Assembly: GCF_900176275.1 (NCBI RefSeq)
Contig: NZ_FWXD01000005.1
Coordinates: forward strand, 147,543 to 211,542
DNA length: 64,000 bases
From: Andreprevotia lacus DSM 23236
Lineage (GTDB): Bacteria; Pseudomonadota; Gammaproteobacteria; Burkholderiales; Chitinibacteraceae
Direction of reading: 5' to 3'
Shown: positions 1-11,310 of the stretch, piece by piece
Layout: each line of letters starts with the position of its first letter
How positions within the stretch are numbered: the stretch's first letter is position 1
The notes under the pieces: generated by a model
Seen by the model: only the letters and a program-made list of their open reading frames with translations
Told to the model about the DNA's origin: nothing
Database searches by the model: none
Program-made: the position numbers and the translations under genes

Positions 1-1458
1 GTCATCCGGGTAGGTGCCGGAAAAACAGCGATACACGATGCCATAGCCGGCCAGCTTGGGATTGGGCCGGAGCGGCAGCTGGAATACCCACTCCAGCGAA
101 TAGCCGGGGTCTTCGTTGCGATAGCGTGCTTCATGGTGATACGCGCCGCCCAGGCGGTAGACCTTCCAGTCTGCAAGGCCGGAATGGGTAAGCCGCGGCG
201 GCAGGCTCAGCACATTGCCCTGGCCGGAGTAACCCCAGGAGGTGGCGGTGCAGCGCGACAGATTGGCGCCGGGCACCTGCATGGCGGCTGAGGTGCAGCG
301 GTCGGGCTGGTTGGGTGCTTGCGGCACATAGAACACCACGCCGGGCACGGTTTCGGTCTGGCCGGCGCTGTTGGTCTTGATCCGCGCCAGGCCCGACAGG
401 GTGTTGTTCGCAATCACCAGCGTATCGGCAATGCTGCCCGAGTTTTTCATCACCGCCGAGCCAGCATGGTTGTAAATGATGTTGTCGGTGATGGTCAGGT
501 TTTTGACCACGGCAGACTGGTTAGTCAGCGCGGTGTATTTACCCACCTCGATCGGCCATACCGATTTCAAATCATCGCGCGGATTGTCCTGTTCGCAATT
601 TCTGCAGTAGCCATCACCGATGATGTTGTGATCAATTGTGGTGTCCAGGCTGTCCACGACTTCAAATATGTTGAGTTTCTCATTCAAGTCATTGACGCCA
701 TAGACCAGAATCTGTCCGCCGTTGCACATGAATTTTTTATTTTCGCTTTCGCACTGCCTGTATTTTCCCTCCCGGTGGTTGTTCAGAAACACGTTCGAGG
801 TGACATGGCTGGTGTTGGTGGCGTGCAGCACCAGTGCATTCGCTCCGGTGTTGGTAAACACCGAATTGGTGATGTTGATATTGGCGCTGACCTGATAGAC
901 GTTGCCAACGGCCGGGCCGGCAAGCACGCCGAGCACGCCGGCATTGTCGAAGGCCGACTGATCGATGGTGATGCCGTTGACCCCGTTGTAGGTGACGGCG
1001 TAATGCGGTGCGTCGAATACGCTGACCTTTTGCAAGGTGACCTGGCTGGATTGATCCGCCCGGATGGTCGACGCGGTCGGGCAGTTGCTGCCGTTGATGT
1101 CGCAGCGGAGGACATTGGCATCTTCCTTGAAGGCCAGATCGGACACCTTGATATTCGATGACGACGAAATCTGCAAGGCATTGCACGACACCGACTCCAG
1201 CCCGATGCGACTGATCGAATGTCCGTTGCCCAGCACGGTGATATTGGATTTGCCGCTGATCTGCCCCAGCGCTGATTGCGACGGCCCGCAGCACGAGGTG
1301 CCGGTGCAGGAAATGTCGGCAATCAGGCTGATCGTACCGCCCGAGGGCGTGCCGCCCAGGCATGACGACCAGGAAGCCGCATTACTGACATTACAGTCGG
1401 CATGTGCGAGGGCGCTGATGAAAAACAATAAGCCGGAAAATTTTCTGAGGTAACTCAT
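1..1458 (-). CDS. Secreted right-handed beta-helix (pectate-lyase-like) protein, C-terminus cut off by the window
   Basis: An open frame of 486 codons runs from an ATG at 1458 to the window edge without a stop, so the C-terminus is missing. An AGGA ribosome-binding site lies about 7 nt upstream. Residues 1-20 form a signal peptide ending Ala-His-Ala before Asp21, so export is expected. The mature start is cysteine-rich (DISCTGTSCCG). The next ~300 residues are short, Asn/Ser/Thr/Val-rich turns such as NITNSVFTNTGANAL, typical of parallel beta-helix repeats in polysaccharide lyases and surface proteins. I cannot see a specific lyase active site, so substrate and activity are open. Base composition is lower in GC than the housekeeping genes to the right. 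The fold call is inferred from repeat pattern. Confidence 0.72.
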   Translation of the reverse strand, partial: MSYLRKFSGLLFFISALAHADCNVSNAASWSSCLGGTPSGGTISLIADISCTGTSCCGPSQSALGQISGKSNITVLGNGHSISRIGLESVSCNALQISSSSNIKVSDLAFKEDANVLRCDINGSNCPTASTIRADQSSQVTLQKVSVFDAPHYAVTYNGVNGITIDQSAFDNAGVLGVLAGPAVGNVYQVSANINITNSVFTNTGANALVLHATNTSHVTSNVFLNNHREGKYRQCESENKKFMCNGGQILVYGVNDLNEKLNIFEVVDSLDTTIDHNIIGDGYCRNCEQDNPRDDLKSVWPIEVGKYTALTNQSAVVKNLTITDNIIYNHAGSAVMKNSGSIADTLVIANNTLSGLARIKTNSAGQTETVPGVVFYVPQAPNQPDRCTSAAMQVPGANLSRCTATSWGYSGQGNVLSLPPRLTHSGLADWKVYRLGGAYHHEARYRNEDPGYSLEWVFQLPLRPNPKLAGYGIVYRCFSGTYPDD

Positions 1459-1825
1459 AAAGGTCCTGGTTTGCGGTGAAATTGAAATAATTTACAAGTA
1501 TTGCGGCTGACTGGCTTGCGGGTACTGAATGCAGAAGTTGGTTCCGAAGTACTCAGGCATATGAATAAACATACCTTTGCCATGCAGTGATTGATTGCTT
1601 CGAGTTTGTGGATAGTTTTCTCGGAAAGACAGCGAAATTAGAGAAAATCTTACATAAAGTATCATAAATTCTTGGTATTTTTGAGCGTTATTCCGGTCAG
1701 TTACAGACGGAATGCTGACATTGCTGCCGCACAGCGTATGCCTGCTAAATGGTGCATCAGTTGTGTGCTGCAGCTGGCGCGTTCACTCAACACGGTCGGC
1801 AGGCAAGGTGCACGACGCCTTGAAT
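1459..1825. other. Intergenic stretch, comparatively AT-rich
   Basis: About 370 bp lie between the convergent-free start of the beta-helix gene and the 3' end of the pseudouridine synthase gene. The left two thirds are clearly more AT-rich than the rest of the window. The leader of the beta-helix gene must lie here. I see no convincing gene, hairpin terminator or consensus promoter. Confidence 0.5.
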
Positions 1826-2758
1826 TTACCCAGAATATGGAGCGCTACTGCCGTCCGCCCAGCGCAACACCCGTTCACTGCGGAAGGTGTGCTCCTTGCC
1901 GCTGACCGGGTCAGTGAATGTGATGGAACGCGCCAGCAATTGCAGCGGGCGGCTGAAGTCGTCGCCCTTGTCGGGCAGTGCCAGCGGGTACCACGGGTCG
2001 TGCAGGATGGGGATGCCCAGCGCGCACAGGTGGGCGCGCAGCTGGTGTTTCTTGCCGGTGTGCGGCTGCAGCCGGTAGTGCGCCCAGTCGCCGCGCTGCG
2101 CGATCAGGCTGATGCGCGTTTCGCTGTTCGGCTCGCCATCGGCCTCGTACATGGTGAAGTTTTCCGGCCGCTCCTCCAGCCGGCTGCGGTGCACCAGCGG
2201 CAGCGCCAGATCGGCGCGGTAGGGCGCGATGGCCTCGTATTCCTTTTCCACCCGCCGCTCGGCAAACAGCTTCTGATACGCGCCGCGGTAGGCCGGGTCG
2301 GCGCAGAACAGCATGATGCCGGCAGTTTCGCGGTCCAGCCGGTGGATGGGAGCCAGATCGGGCAGGTCCAGTTTTATGCGCAGGCGCGTCAGCAGCGTTT
2401 CCTGCAAGTGGCGTCCAGCGGGTATGCAGGCGAGGAAATGCGGCTTGTCGGCCACCACCAGCTGATTATCCCGGTAGAGGACATATTCCTCGAACGGCAC
2501 CGGCGTTTCACGTGGAACCTCGCGGTAATACCAGATGCGGCTATAGGCGCGGTAGGGGCTGTCCGGCGCAAATGGCACGCCGTCCGGGTCGACCAGCGCG
2601 CCACGCTGCAGCCGCTCCAGCCACGCGGCCTCGGCCACGTGCGGAAAGCGCGCCACCAGAAACGCCAGCAGGCTGGGCCAGCTGCCGGCAGGCAACTCCA
2701 GATAGCTGGGCGTGATGCCGTCGCGTTGCGGCAGGGGGCAGTGGCTGGGCTTGGGCAC
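1826..2758 (-). CDS. RluA-family RNA pseudouridine synthase
   Basis: This 310-residue protein should isomerise uridine to pseudouridine in rRNA or tRNA in the cytoplasm. The family signature HRLDRETAG is present, with the predicted catalytic aspartate at residue 142, preceded by the usual LVVADKP strand (residues 100-106). The C-terminal half has the TGKKHQLRAH segment that packs against the RNA in RluA-type enzymes. The start is GTG at 2758, because the frame has no early ATG that would keep the N-terminus. The N-terminal ~85 residues resemble the region before the catalytic domain in the RluA/TruC group, with no clear S4 domain. Which RNA position it modifies cannot be read from sequence. 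It is a single gene followed by no obvious operon partner. Confidence 0.88.
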   Translation of the reverse strand: MPKPSHCPLPQRDGITPSYLELPAGSWPSLLAFLVARFPHVAEAAWLERLQRGALVDPDGVPFAPDSPYRAYSRIWYYREVPRETPVPFEEYVLYRDNQLVVADKPHFLACIPAGRHLQETLLTRLRIKLDLPDLAPIHRLDRETAGIMLFCADPAYRGAYQKLFAERRVEKEYEAIAPYRADLALPLVHRSRLEERPENFTMYEADGEPNSETRISLIAQRGDWAHYRLQPHTGKKHQLRAHLCALGIPILHDPWYPLALPDKGDDFSRPLQLLARSITFTDPVSGKEHTFRSERVLRWADGSSAPYSG

Positions 2759-2860
2759 GGCGGATACGGGGGCGGGGTAAAGGCGGCACTATACCCCGTT
2801 CTCCACTGCGGGCAGAGGCGATGGCAGTACCAACCATCTGATTACAAAGGCCCGACTCGT

Positions 2861-2987
2861 GCTGCTGACGAGCATGGCGAGGCTCCCTCGCGCAAACGAG
2901 GGCGGGGGGCGTGGAATCAATCAGGAAGAGCCGCTGTTTCACCTTCAGAAACCGGTGAGAACCCGGCTTTGCCGGGTGCTTGATGCC
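2861..2987 (-). repeat. GC-rich 3'-associated repeat, family 2, copy A
   Basis: Read on the minus strand this begins GGCATCAAGCACCCGGC, forms a CCCGGC...GCCGGG hairpin, then has GCAGCGGCTC, a TTGATTCCAC block, a CCCTCG...CGAGGG hairpin and ends near CTCGTCAG. The same order occurs at 6017, 33478, 33661 (partial), 42683 and 53313. It lies downstream of ltaE in the same sense as that gene. Confidence 0.75.
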
Positions 2988-3028
2988 GGTTTATCAACAG
3001 ATGACGGCCGAGGGGGCCTAACAGGCGC

Positions 3029-4054
3029 TCAGCGTAGCGACAGCGCGATCGTCGCCGCAATGCGCTCGGCGGCGGCGGTATCGATCTGCCAGTGCGTTAC
3101 CAGCCGCATCACGCCGTCCTCGGGCGGGTTGGCCTTGATGCCGGCGGCGGTCAGGTCGGCCATCAACTTGGCCACGTTCACGCCGGGCGCCACGTCGAAC
3201 CACACCATATTGATATCGAGCTGATCGCGGCGCACGGTGATGCCCGGCTGCCCTTCCAGCAGGCCGGCCAGCTTTTTGGCGTTGGCGTGATCCTCGCCCA
3301 GCCGCTGGCGCATTTCGCCCAGCGCCAGCAGCCCGGCCGCAGCCAGCATGCCGGCTTGGCGCCAGCCGCCGCCCATCAGCTTGCGCTTCTTGCGCGCCAC
3401 TTCGATGAAGTCGGCTGGCCCGGCCAGGATGGAGCCGATCGGTGCCGCCAGTCCCTTGGACAGGCAGAACATCAGGCTGTCGGCACACGCGGCGATATCG
3501 CGCGCATCCACATCCAGTGCGGCAGCGGCGTTGAACAGCCGCGCGCCGTCCAGATGCACCGGCAGGCCGGCCGCCTTGGCAACGGCATGGCAAGCCTGCA
3601 TGCCCGCGAGCGGCAGTGCGCGGCCGTTGCCGTGCGCGTTTTCCAGGCACACCAGCCCGGTGCGCGGCAGGTGGATGTCGCCATCGGGCCGGATGCGGCT
3701 GCGGATGTCGTCCGGGTCCAGCTCGCCCAGCCAGCTGACTACCGGGCGCAGGTTCACGCCGGCAATCACCGCCGCCGCGCCCACTTCGTGCCAGACGATG
3801 TGGCTGTCCTCACCTACGATCACTTCATCGCCGTGCCGGCAATGCGTGAACAGCGCCAGCTGGTTGCCGAAGGTGCCGGTGGGCACGAACAGCGCCGCCT
3901 GCTTGCCTACCAGCTCGGCCGCACGCGCTTCCAGCGCGTGCACGGTCGGGTCGTCGCCATACACGTCGTCACCCACCTCGGCGCTGGCCATGGCCGCGCG
4001 CATGGCCGGGGTGGGTTGGGTCACGGTGTCGCTGCGGATGTCGATCCAGTCCAT
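3029..4054 (-). CDS. ltaE: Low-specificity L-threonine aldolase
   Basis: This cytoplasmic PLP enzyme cleaves L-threonine or L-allo-threonine to glycine and acetaldehyde. The 341-residue protein starts MDWIDIRSDTVTQPT, the characteristic N-terminus of the family, followed by GDDVYGDDPTV. The PLP-binding lysine is K200 in CLSKGLAAPIGS. D169 in HLDGARLFNA should hold the pyridine nitrogen. Length and all motifs fit the LtaE family. Glycine production fits the glycine-cleavage operon 2.5 kb to the right, but the two are transcribed in opposite directions and are not an operon. Family-2 repeat copy A follows its 3' end. Confidence 0.93.
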   Translation of the reverse strand: MDWIDIRSDTVTQPTPAMRAAMASAEVGDDVYGDDPTVHALEARAAELVGKQAALFVPTGTFGNQLALFTHCRHGDEVIVGEDSHIVWHEVGAAAVIAGVNLRPVVSWLGELDPDDIRSRIRPDGDIHLPRTGLVCLENAHGNGRALPLAGMQACHAVAKAAGLPVHLDGARLFNAAAALDVDARDIAACADSLMFCLSKGLAAPIGSILAGPADFIEVARKKRKLMGGGWRQAGMLAAAGLLALGEMRQRLGEDHANAKKLAGLLEGQPGITVRRDQLDINMVWFDVAPGVNVAKLMADLTAAGIKANPPEDGVMRLVTHWQIDTAAAERIAATIALSLR

Positions 4055-4200
4055 GCTCTAGCCTCGGGTGCGTAATGCATGCAGCGTAGCGCAGGCGCAA
4101 CGCCGGCAAAACTGTGGATCATCCTGATCCGCGCAGGCGCTACCATGCGGCGTGAGCAGGCGGCGTGTGCTGCCGGGCCCGAACAGCGAGTTTCCATTCC

Positions 4201-5013
4201 ATGGCAGAAGTTTTCACCCGGCCGCCGTGCGCGCGCCTGCCGCTGGCCGTCGATACCGCGCCCATGCTGGCCGCGCTGGCGCGTATTCCCGATGCTGCAT
4301 GGCAGCCGCATTTCAATACCGAGTATTTCAGCGGTGATTGGAGCGGCGTGGCGCTGATCGCCCCGGCCGATGCGCAGGGCGGGCTGACGCCGGGGCAGGG
4401 CGAGCCTGTGCCCACTGCGCTGTATCAGGCCGAGCCGGCATGGTCGGCCGCGCTGGCGCCGCTGGATGCCGTAGTACGCAGCGCGCGCCTGCTGCGCCTG
4501 GGGCCGGGGGCGTGCATACGCGAGCATTGCGATTACGACCTGGGCAGCCCGGACAGCGATCTGCGCCTGCATCTGCCCTTGCTCAGCCACCCCGACGTCG
4601 AATTCCTGCTCGACGGGCTGGTGGTGCCGATGCTGGCCGGCGAATGCTGGTTCCTTGATTTGTCGCGGCCGCACCGCGTGCACAATCCCGGCACGCAAGT
4701 GCGCATCCATCTGGTGGTCGATTGCCGCCCCAGCCCCGCGCTGCAGGCCATGATTGCCGCCGGTGCGCCTGCCACGCCGGCGCTGCAGCCCAGTCGCGGC
4801 AGCCTGGCGCTGCAGGCATTCCAGCAGCAGGTGGTGGCCGATGCCACGCTGCGTGCCAGCCTGCTGGCGCACAGTGAGCGCGATACGTTCATCGATACCG
4901 TGCTGGCGCTGGGTCGGCAGCATCAGCACCTGTTCAGCCGCGATGACGTGCTGGCCGCCATGCGCCAGCAACGGCAGCGCTGGCAGCAGCGCTACATGGT
5001 GCAATCCGCATGA
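4201..5013 (+). CDS. Aspartyl/asparaginyl beta-hydroxylase-like 2-oxoglutarate/Fe(II) dioxygenase
   Basis: The 270-residue protein has the double-stranded beta-helix core of the Asp/Asn beta-hydroxylase family. The likely iron ligands are H109 and D111 in REHCDYD and H161 in PHRVHN, with R168 (VRIH) placed to bind 2-oxoglutarate. RLHLPL (residues 122-127) and the ECWFLDLS strand match the family. The ATG at 4201 is chosen because residues upstream of it in the same frame look non-coding. The C-terminal ~90 residues are a helical extension that may recognise a partner. The gene overlaps the following sulfotransferase by four bases (ATGA), so the two are translationally coupled. Substrate unknown; hydroxylation of a protein or peptide side chain is the family-based guess. 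Confidence 0.82.
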   Translation: MAEVFTRPPCARLPLAVDTAPMLAALARIPDAAWQPHFNTEYFSGDWSGVALIAPADAQGGLTPGQGEPVPTALYQAEPAWSAALAPLDAVVRSARLLRLGPGACIREHCDYDLGSPDSDLRLHLPLLSHPDVEFLLDGLVVPMLAGECWFLDLSRPHRVHNPGTQVRIHLVVDCRPSPALQAMIAAGAPATPALQPSRGSLALQAFQQQVVADATLRASLLAHSERDTFIDTVLALGRQHQHLFSRDDVLAAMRQQRQRWQQRYMVQSA

Positions 5014-6011
5014 TGGCCGCGCTGCGCCCCGCTGATCTGGCCGGCTGGCTGCCTATCATGGCCCGCTCCTCGCCGGCAGGTTACCGGCTGGACTGGGCTT
5101 TTTTTGACCGCCATGCGCTGCAGGAGCCGTTTTTCCACAACAGCACCGACAGCGTGTTGCAACTGCCGTTCAACCAGCTGTTTCGCCGCGACACCGCGCT
5201 GGACGTGCTGGCGGCATGGGCGGAGCAGCCCGCCGATACCGCACCCGCTGCCTTTGTCTTTCACGCCTCGCGCTGCGGCTCCACGCTGATTGCGCGCATG
5301 TTGTCGCGGCTGGCGAGCCACACCGTGCTGTCCGAGCCTGCCCCGCTCGATACCTTGCTGCGTGCGCACTACACCGATCCGGTCGCCACTCGCTGGCAAC
5401 GCGACAGCCTGCGTGGCCTGCTGGCCTGCTACGGCCAGCGCCGCCGGGGTGGCGAGCGCAGCCTGGTGGTCAAGCTCGATGCCTGGAACATTTTTGAACT
5501 GCCGCTGCTGCGCGCAGCGTTTCCCGACACACCATGGATTTTTCTCTACCGCGATCCGCTGGAAATCGTCGTGTCGCAACTGCGCCAGCCCGGGGTGCAT
5601 GTGGTGCCGGGCATGCTGGGCGCGTCACCGCTGACCTTGCCGTTTGACGAGGTATCCGGCCTGACGCGTGCCGAGTTCGTAGCGCAGGTCATCGGGCAGA
5701 TACTGGCCGAGGGCGAACGGCAATGCCGCGCCCACGGCGGCATTGCCGTGAACTACAGCGAGCTGCCCGGCGCGGTAACCGGGCGGCTGGCCGGCCTGTT
5801 CGACCTGCATGCCGACGATCTGGCGCTGGCTGCAGCGGGGGCCGGGCAACACGCCAAGCGGCCCGAGCAAGGCTTTAGCCCGGATGGCGACGACAAGCGG
5901 CGCGAAGCCGGGCCGGAGGTGCTGGCTGCTGTGGCGCAATATGCACAGCCGGCGTATCAGGCGCTCGAAGCCCTGAGAGCGCCGGTTATCCCCTCAACCG
6001 TCAGCGTGTGA
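5010..6011 (+). CDS. Sulfotransferase-family protein coupled to the dioxygenase
   Basis: The 333-residue protein carries the two PAPS-binding elements of sulfotransferases. The 5'-phosphosulfate loop is HASRCGSTLIARML at about residues 85-98, and the 3'-phosphate element is FLYRDPLEIVVSQ with R181 and S189. It should move a sulfuryl group from PAPS to an acceptor; some relatives act on other nucleotide donors, so activity is not certain. The start overlaps the upstream stop in an ATGA. The pairing suggests hydroxylation of a substrate followed by sulfation of the same molecule, but this is inference. The N-terminal ~80 residues are not recognised. A family-2 repeat follows immediately. Confidence 0.8.
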   Translation: MMAALRPADLAGWLPIMARSSPAGYRLDWAFFDRHALQEPFFHNSTDSVLQLPFNQLFRRDTALDVLAAWAEQPADTAPAAFVFHASRCGSTLIARMLSRLASHTVLSEPAPLDTLLRAHYTDPVATRWQRDSLRGLLACYGQRRRGGERSLVVKLDAWNIFELPLLRAAFPDTPWIFLYRDPLEIVVSQLRQPGVHVVPGMLGASPLTLPFDEVSGLTRAEFVAQVIGQILAEGERQCRAHGGIAVNYSELPGAVTGRLAGLFDLHADDLALAAAGAGQHAKRPEQGFSPDGDDKRREAGPEVLAAVAQYAQPAYQALEALRAPVIPSTVSV

Positions 6012-6016
6012 GCAAG

Positions 6017-6146
6017 GGCAGCAAGATCCCGGCACAGCCGGGATCTGGCCGGCTGTCGAGGGTGACACGGCGGCGCTCCCTGATTTGATGCCACTTCACC
6101 TGCCTTCGCCGCCGCGAGGGGGCCTCGCTTCGCTCGTCAGTGGCTT
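6017..6146 (+). repeat. GC-rich 3'-associated repeat, family 2, copy B
   Basis: It begins five bases after the sulfotransferase stop and shows the family order: a terminator-like hairpin (GATCCCGGC...GCCGGGATC), the GCGGCGCTCC block, a CGCCGCCGCGAGG hairpin and the terminal CTCGTCAGTGG. It is in the same sense as the upstream gene. Confidence 0.75.
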
Positions 6147-6235
6147 CACGTATCTGCGCTGTTCCTTGTGGCCATGATCCGCGCGCGGGCACGCGATCAA
6201 GCCGGGGGCCGGCAGACAAGAGGCCAGCCCGTGAC

Positions 6236-6264
6236 TTGCAAGGCAGCACCCGCCCATCGATAAT
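6236..6264 (+). promoter_or_regulatory. Near-consensus sigma-70 promoter of the gcv operon
   Basis: TTGCAA at 6236-6241 and GATAAT at 6259-6264 are separated by exactly 17 bp, so transcription should begin near 6271, just before the riboswitch. Five of six bases match consensus in the -10 box and four of six in the -35 box. Confidence 0.7.
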
Positions 6265-6274
6265 GGCGGCATTC

Positions 6275-6488
6275 TGCAGGAGAGAGCGGCCGGCTTCATG
6301 CCACGCGCCGCCGCCGAAGGCGCAAATGCACCCGCAATCGCTCAGGCAAAAGGACTGCAAGATCGGGGGAGACCCCGTTCAATCTGGAGAGCGGCGCGCG
6401 CACGCGCGCCCACCGAAGGGGCTAACGGCCACGCTGTGTGTACATCACTGGCGCGCCGGAAAATCTCAGGTTCAGCGGACAGAGGGTG
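6275..6488 (+). promoter_or_regulatory. Tandem glycine riboswitch upstream of gcvT
   Basis: Two glycine-aptamer modules lie back to back in the leader. The first (about 6275-6357) has GGAGAGAGCGG, the conserved GCCGAAGG junction and the hallmark GCTCAGGCAAAAGGAC. The second (about 6383-6488) has GGAGAGCGG, CCGAAGGGGC and ATCTCAGG...GCGGACAGAG. A short linker joins them, as in known cooperative tandem glycine riboswitches. The gcvT start is 44 nt downstream, so the expression platform must be between 6489 and 6532. By family precedent it turns the operon on when glycine is abundant; no clear intrinsic terminator is visible, so control may act on translation of gcvT. Confidence 0.93.
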
Positions 6489-6532
6489 TGAGGTTGTGCC
6501 GATAAAGTACCCCTACACTTGAGTGAGCCGGA

Positions 6533-6535
6533 ATG
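6533..6535 (+). promoter_or_regulatory. Weak ribosome-binding region before gcvT
   Basis: Only GAGCCGGA precedes the start, unlike the strong sites before gcvH and gcvR. Weak initiation at the first gene suits regulation by the upstream riboswitch. Confidence 0.35.
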
Positions 6536-7618
6536 AGCGCCCCGCAACGCACCCCCCTGTTTGAAGCCCACGTCGCCGCTGGCGGCAAGATCGTCGATTT
6601 TGCCGGCTGGGAGCTGCCCATCCACTATGGCTCGCAGCTGAAAGAGCACGACACCGTGCGCAGCGATGCCGGCGTGTTCGATGTCTCGCACATGACCGTG
6701 GTCGATGTCACCGGCCCGCAAGCCACCGCCTTTCTGCAAAAGCTGCTGGCCAACGATGTGGCCCGCCTCGGCTTCGAGGGCAAGGCGCTGTACTCGGGCA
6801 TGCTCAATGCCGACGGTGGCGTGATCGACGACCTCATTGTCTACAAGACTGCGTGGGATTACCGCGTGGTGGTCAACGCCGCTACGCGCGATAAAGACCT
6901 CGCGTGGATCACCCAGCAAGCCGCCGCTTTCGACGTCACCGTCACCGAGCGCCCTGAACTCGCCATGCTGGCCATCCAGGGCCCGCAAGCCATTGCCAAG
7001 GTGAAAGCCGCCAAGCCCGAGCTGGCCGCGCTGATCGACAGCCTCAAGGTCTTCCAGGGCTTGCCCGCCGGTGAGTGGTTCGTCGCCCGCACCGGCTATA
7101 CCGGCGAAGACGGCCTGGAAATCATGCTGCCGGGTAGCGAGGCGGTGGCATTCTGGAATGCGCTGCTGGCTGCCGGCGTCGCCCCCACCGGGCTGGGCGC
7201 GCGCGATACGCTGCGCCTTGAGGCCGGCATGAATCTCTACGGCCACGAAATGGACGACGGCGTATCGCCGTTGGCGGCCGGCATGGGCTGGACCATCGCC
7301 TGGGCGCCGGAAGAGCGCGATTTCATCGGCCGCAGCGTGATCGCGGCGGAAAAGGCCGCTGGCCCGGCCTACAAACAAGTCGGCCTGGTGCTGGAAGGTA
7401 AGGGCGTGCTGCGCGCCGGCCAGACCGTGCAGACCGATGCCGGCGAAGGCGAAATCACCAGCGGCACCTTCAGCCCCTCACTCAAACTGTCGATTGCCAT
7501 GGCGCGCGTGCCCGCAGCGGCCAGCGGCATCGTGCAGGTCGATATCCGCAGCAAGCTCGAGCCGGCGCGCATCGTCAAGATGCCGTTCGTGCGCAACGGC
7601 CAGAAAGTATTCGAATAA
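6533..7618 (+). CDS. gcvT: Glycine cleavage system T protein (aminomethyltransferase)
   Basis: The 361-residue T protein takes the aminomethyl group from lipoylated GcvH, releases ammonia and makes 5,10-methylene-tetrahydrofolate. Recognisable family segments are [20 protein letters not shown] at the N-terminus, [17 protein letters not shown] and [15 protein letters not shown]. The last covers the folate/aminomethyl site. Length is typical. It is the first gene of an operon controlled by the glycine riboswitch directly upstream; gcvH follows after 31 bp. The ATG at 6533 is preceded by only a weak Shine-Dalgarno (GAGCCGGA), which would suit translational control by the leader. Confidence 0.97.
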   Translation: MSAPQRTPLFEAHVAAGGKIVDFAGWELPIHYGSQLKEHDTVRSDAGVFDVSHMTVVDVTGPQATAFLQKLLANDVARLGFEGKALYSGMLNADGGVIDDLIVYKTAWDYRVVVNAATRDKDLAWITQQAAAFDVTVTERPELAMLAIQGPQAIAKVKAAKPELAALIDSLKVFQGLPAGEWFVARTGYTGEDGLEIMLPGSEAVAFWNALLAAGVAPTGLGARDTLRLEAGMNLYGHEMDDGVSPLAAGMGWTIAWAPEERDFIGRSVIAAEKAAGPAYKQVGLVLEGKGVLRAGQTVQTDAGEGEITSGTFSPSLKLSIAMARVPAAASGIVQVDIRSKLEPARIVKMPFVRNGQKVFE

Positions 7619-7649
7619 CAAACTCACCCTCCATAGAAGGACGATAGAC

Positions 7650-8036
7650 ATGAGCCACGTTCCCGCCGAACTGAAATACGTCGATACCCACGAATGGCTG
7701 CGTCTGGAAGACGACGGCACCATCACCATCGGCATTACCGATCACGCCCAAGCGCTGCTGGGCGACATCGTTTTTGTCGAGCTGCCGCAACTGGGCGCAC
7801 AACTGGCCGCTGGCGATACCGCCGGCGTGGTCGAGTCGGTGAAAGCCGCGTCGGACGTATACGCACCCATTGCCGGTGAAGTCGTTGCCATCAACGAAGC
7901 GCTGGTGAACGAGCCGGAACTGGCCAACACCGAGCCGTATGGCGATGCCTGGTTCTTCCGCGTGCGCCCGGCGGATGCCGACGCACTGGCCGGCGCGCTG
8001 GATGCTGCCGGCTACGTGGATCTGATCGGCGCCTGA
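7650..8036 (+). CDS. gcvH: Glycine cleavage system H protein
   Basis: The 128-residue lipoyl carrier shuttles the methylamine group between GcvP and GcvT. The lipoylation site is K65 in [12 protein letters not shown], the invariant motif. The N-terminus [14 protein letters not shown] matches the family. The ATG at 7650 follows a strong AGAAGGA ribosome-binding site; longer in-frame starts run back into gcvT and are rejected. The gene is 31 bp from gcvT and ends four bases before the next coding region, so it is in the middle of one transcript. Confidence 0.97.
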   Translation: MSHVPAELKYVDTHEWLRLEDDGTITIGITDHAQALLGDIVFVELPQLGAQLAAGDTAGVVESVKAASDVYAPIAGEVVAINEALVNEPELANTEPYGDAWFFRVRPADADALAGALDAAGYVDLIGA

Positions 8037-8040
8037 TGCC

Positions 8041-8043
8041 ATG
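8041..8043 (+). promoter_or_regulatory. Start codon 4 bp after the gcvH stop
   Basis: The ATG of the small membrane protein lies four bases beyond the gcvH TGA without a separate ribosome-binding site, so it probably depends on coupling to gcvH translation. Confidence 0.35.
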
Positions 8044-8379
8044 GCCGGGCTGCTCCGGGACCGGCTGATTTTCGCGGTACTCGGTGCACTGTTCGGCCTG
8101 TTCTACGGCGTACTGCTGGTGTTCGCGCTGGCCAGCTGGATGACCTCGCCGCTGGCGGCGCGCCTGCTGATGCTCAGCAGCGGCGGCTTTGCGCTGACCG
8201 GTTTGCTGAGCGGTGGCTGGCTGTTCGATACGCTGTTTGCCGCGCTCATCGTGTTATGGGGGCTGCTGACCGGCACCGGTTCATATGCCGGCCGGCCGGC
8301 CCTCACCGGCAATGGCTGGGTGGGTCGTTTGTTTCTGTTTGGGGCCGTTAGCGGCCTTGTTTTGTATTTTGCTTACTGA
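8041..8379 (+). CDS. Small integral membrane protein inserted between gcvH and gcvP
   Basis: This 112-residue protein is almost entirely hydrophobic, with about four predicted membrane segments (roughly residues 9-30, 38-56, 60-78 and 92-111) and few charges. I do not recognise a family. It begins four bases after the gcvH stop and ends 60 bp before gcvP, so it is co-transcribed with the glycine-cleavage genes. The coding bias resembles its neighbours and there is no rival frame of quality on either strand. A role in glycine transport is conceivable from position but it is small for a transporter. Function unknown. Confidence 0.75.
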   Translation: MAGLLRDRLIFAVLGALFGLFYGVLLVFALASWMTSPLAARLLMLSSGGFALTGLLSGGWLFDTLFAALIVLWGLLTGTGSYAGRPALTGNGWVGRLFLFGAVSGLVLYFAY

Positions 8380-8439
8380 TGATGGCCGCGCCCCCGCGCG
8401 GCCGCCCATCAGCGTAATGCTATTTTTCGGGTATATCGC

Positions 8440-11306
<2,867 letters not shown>

Positions 11307-11310
<4 letters not shown>

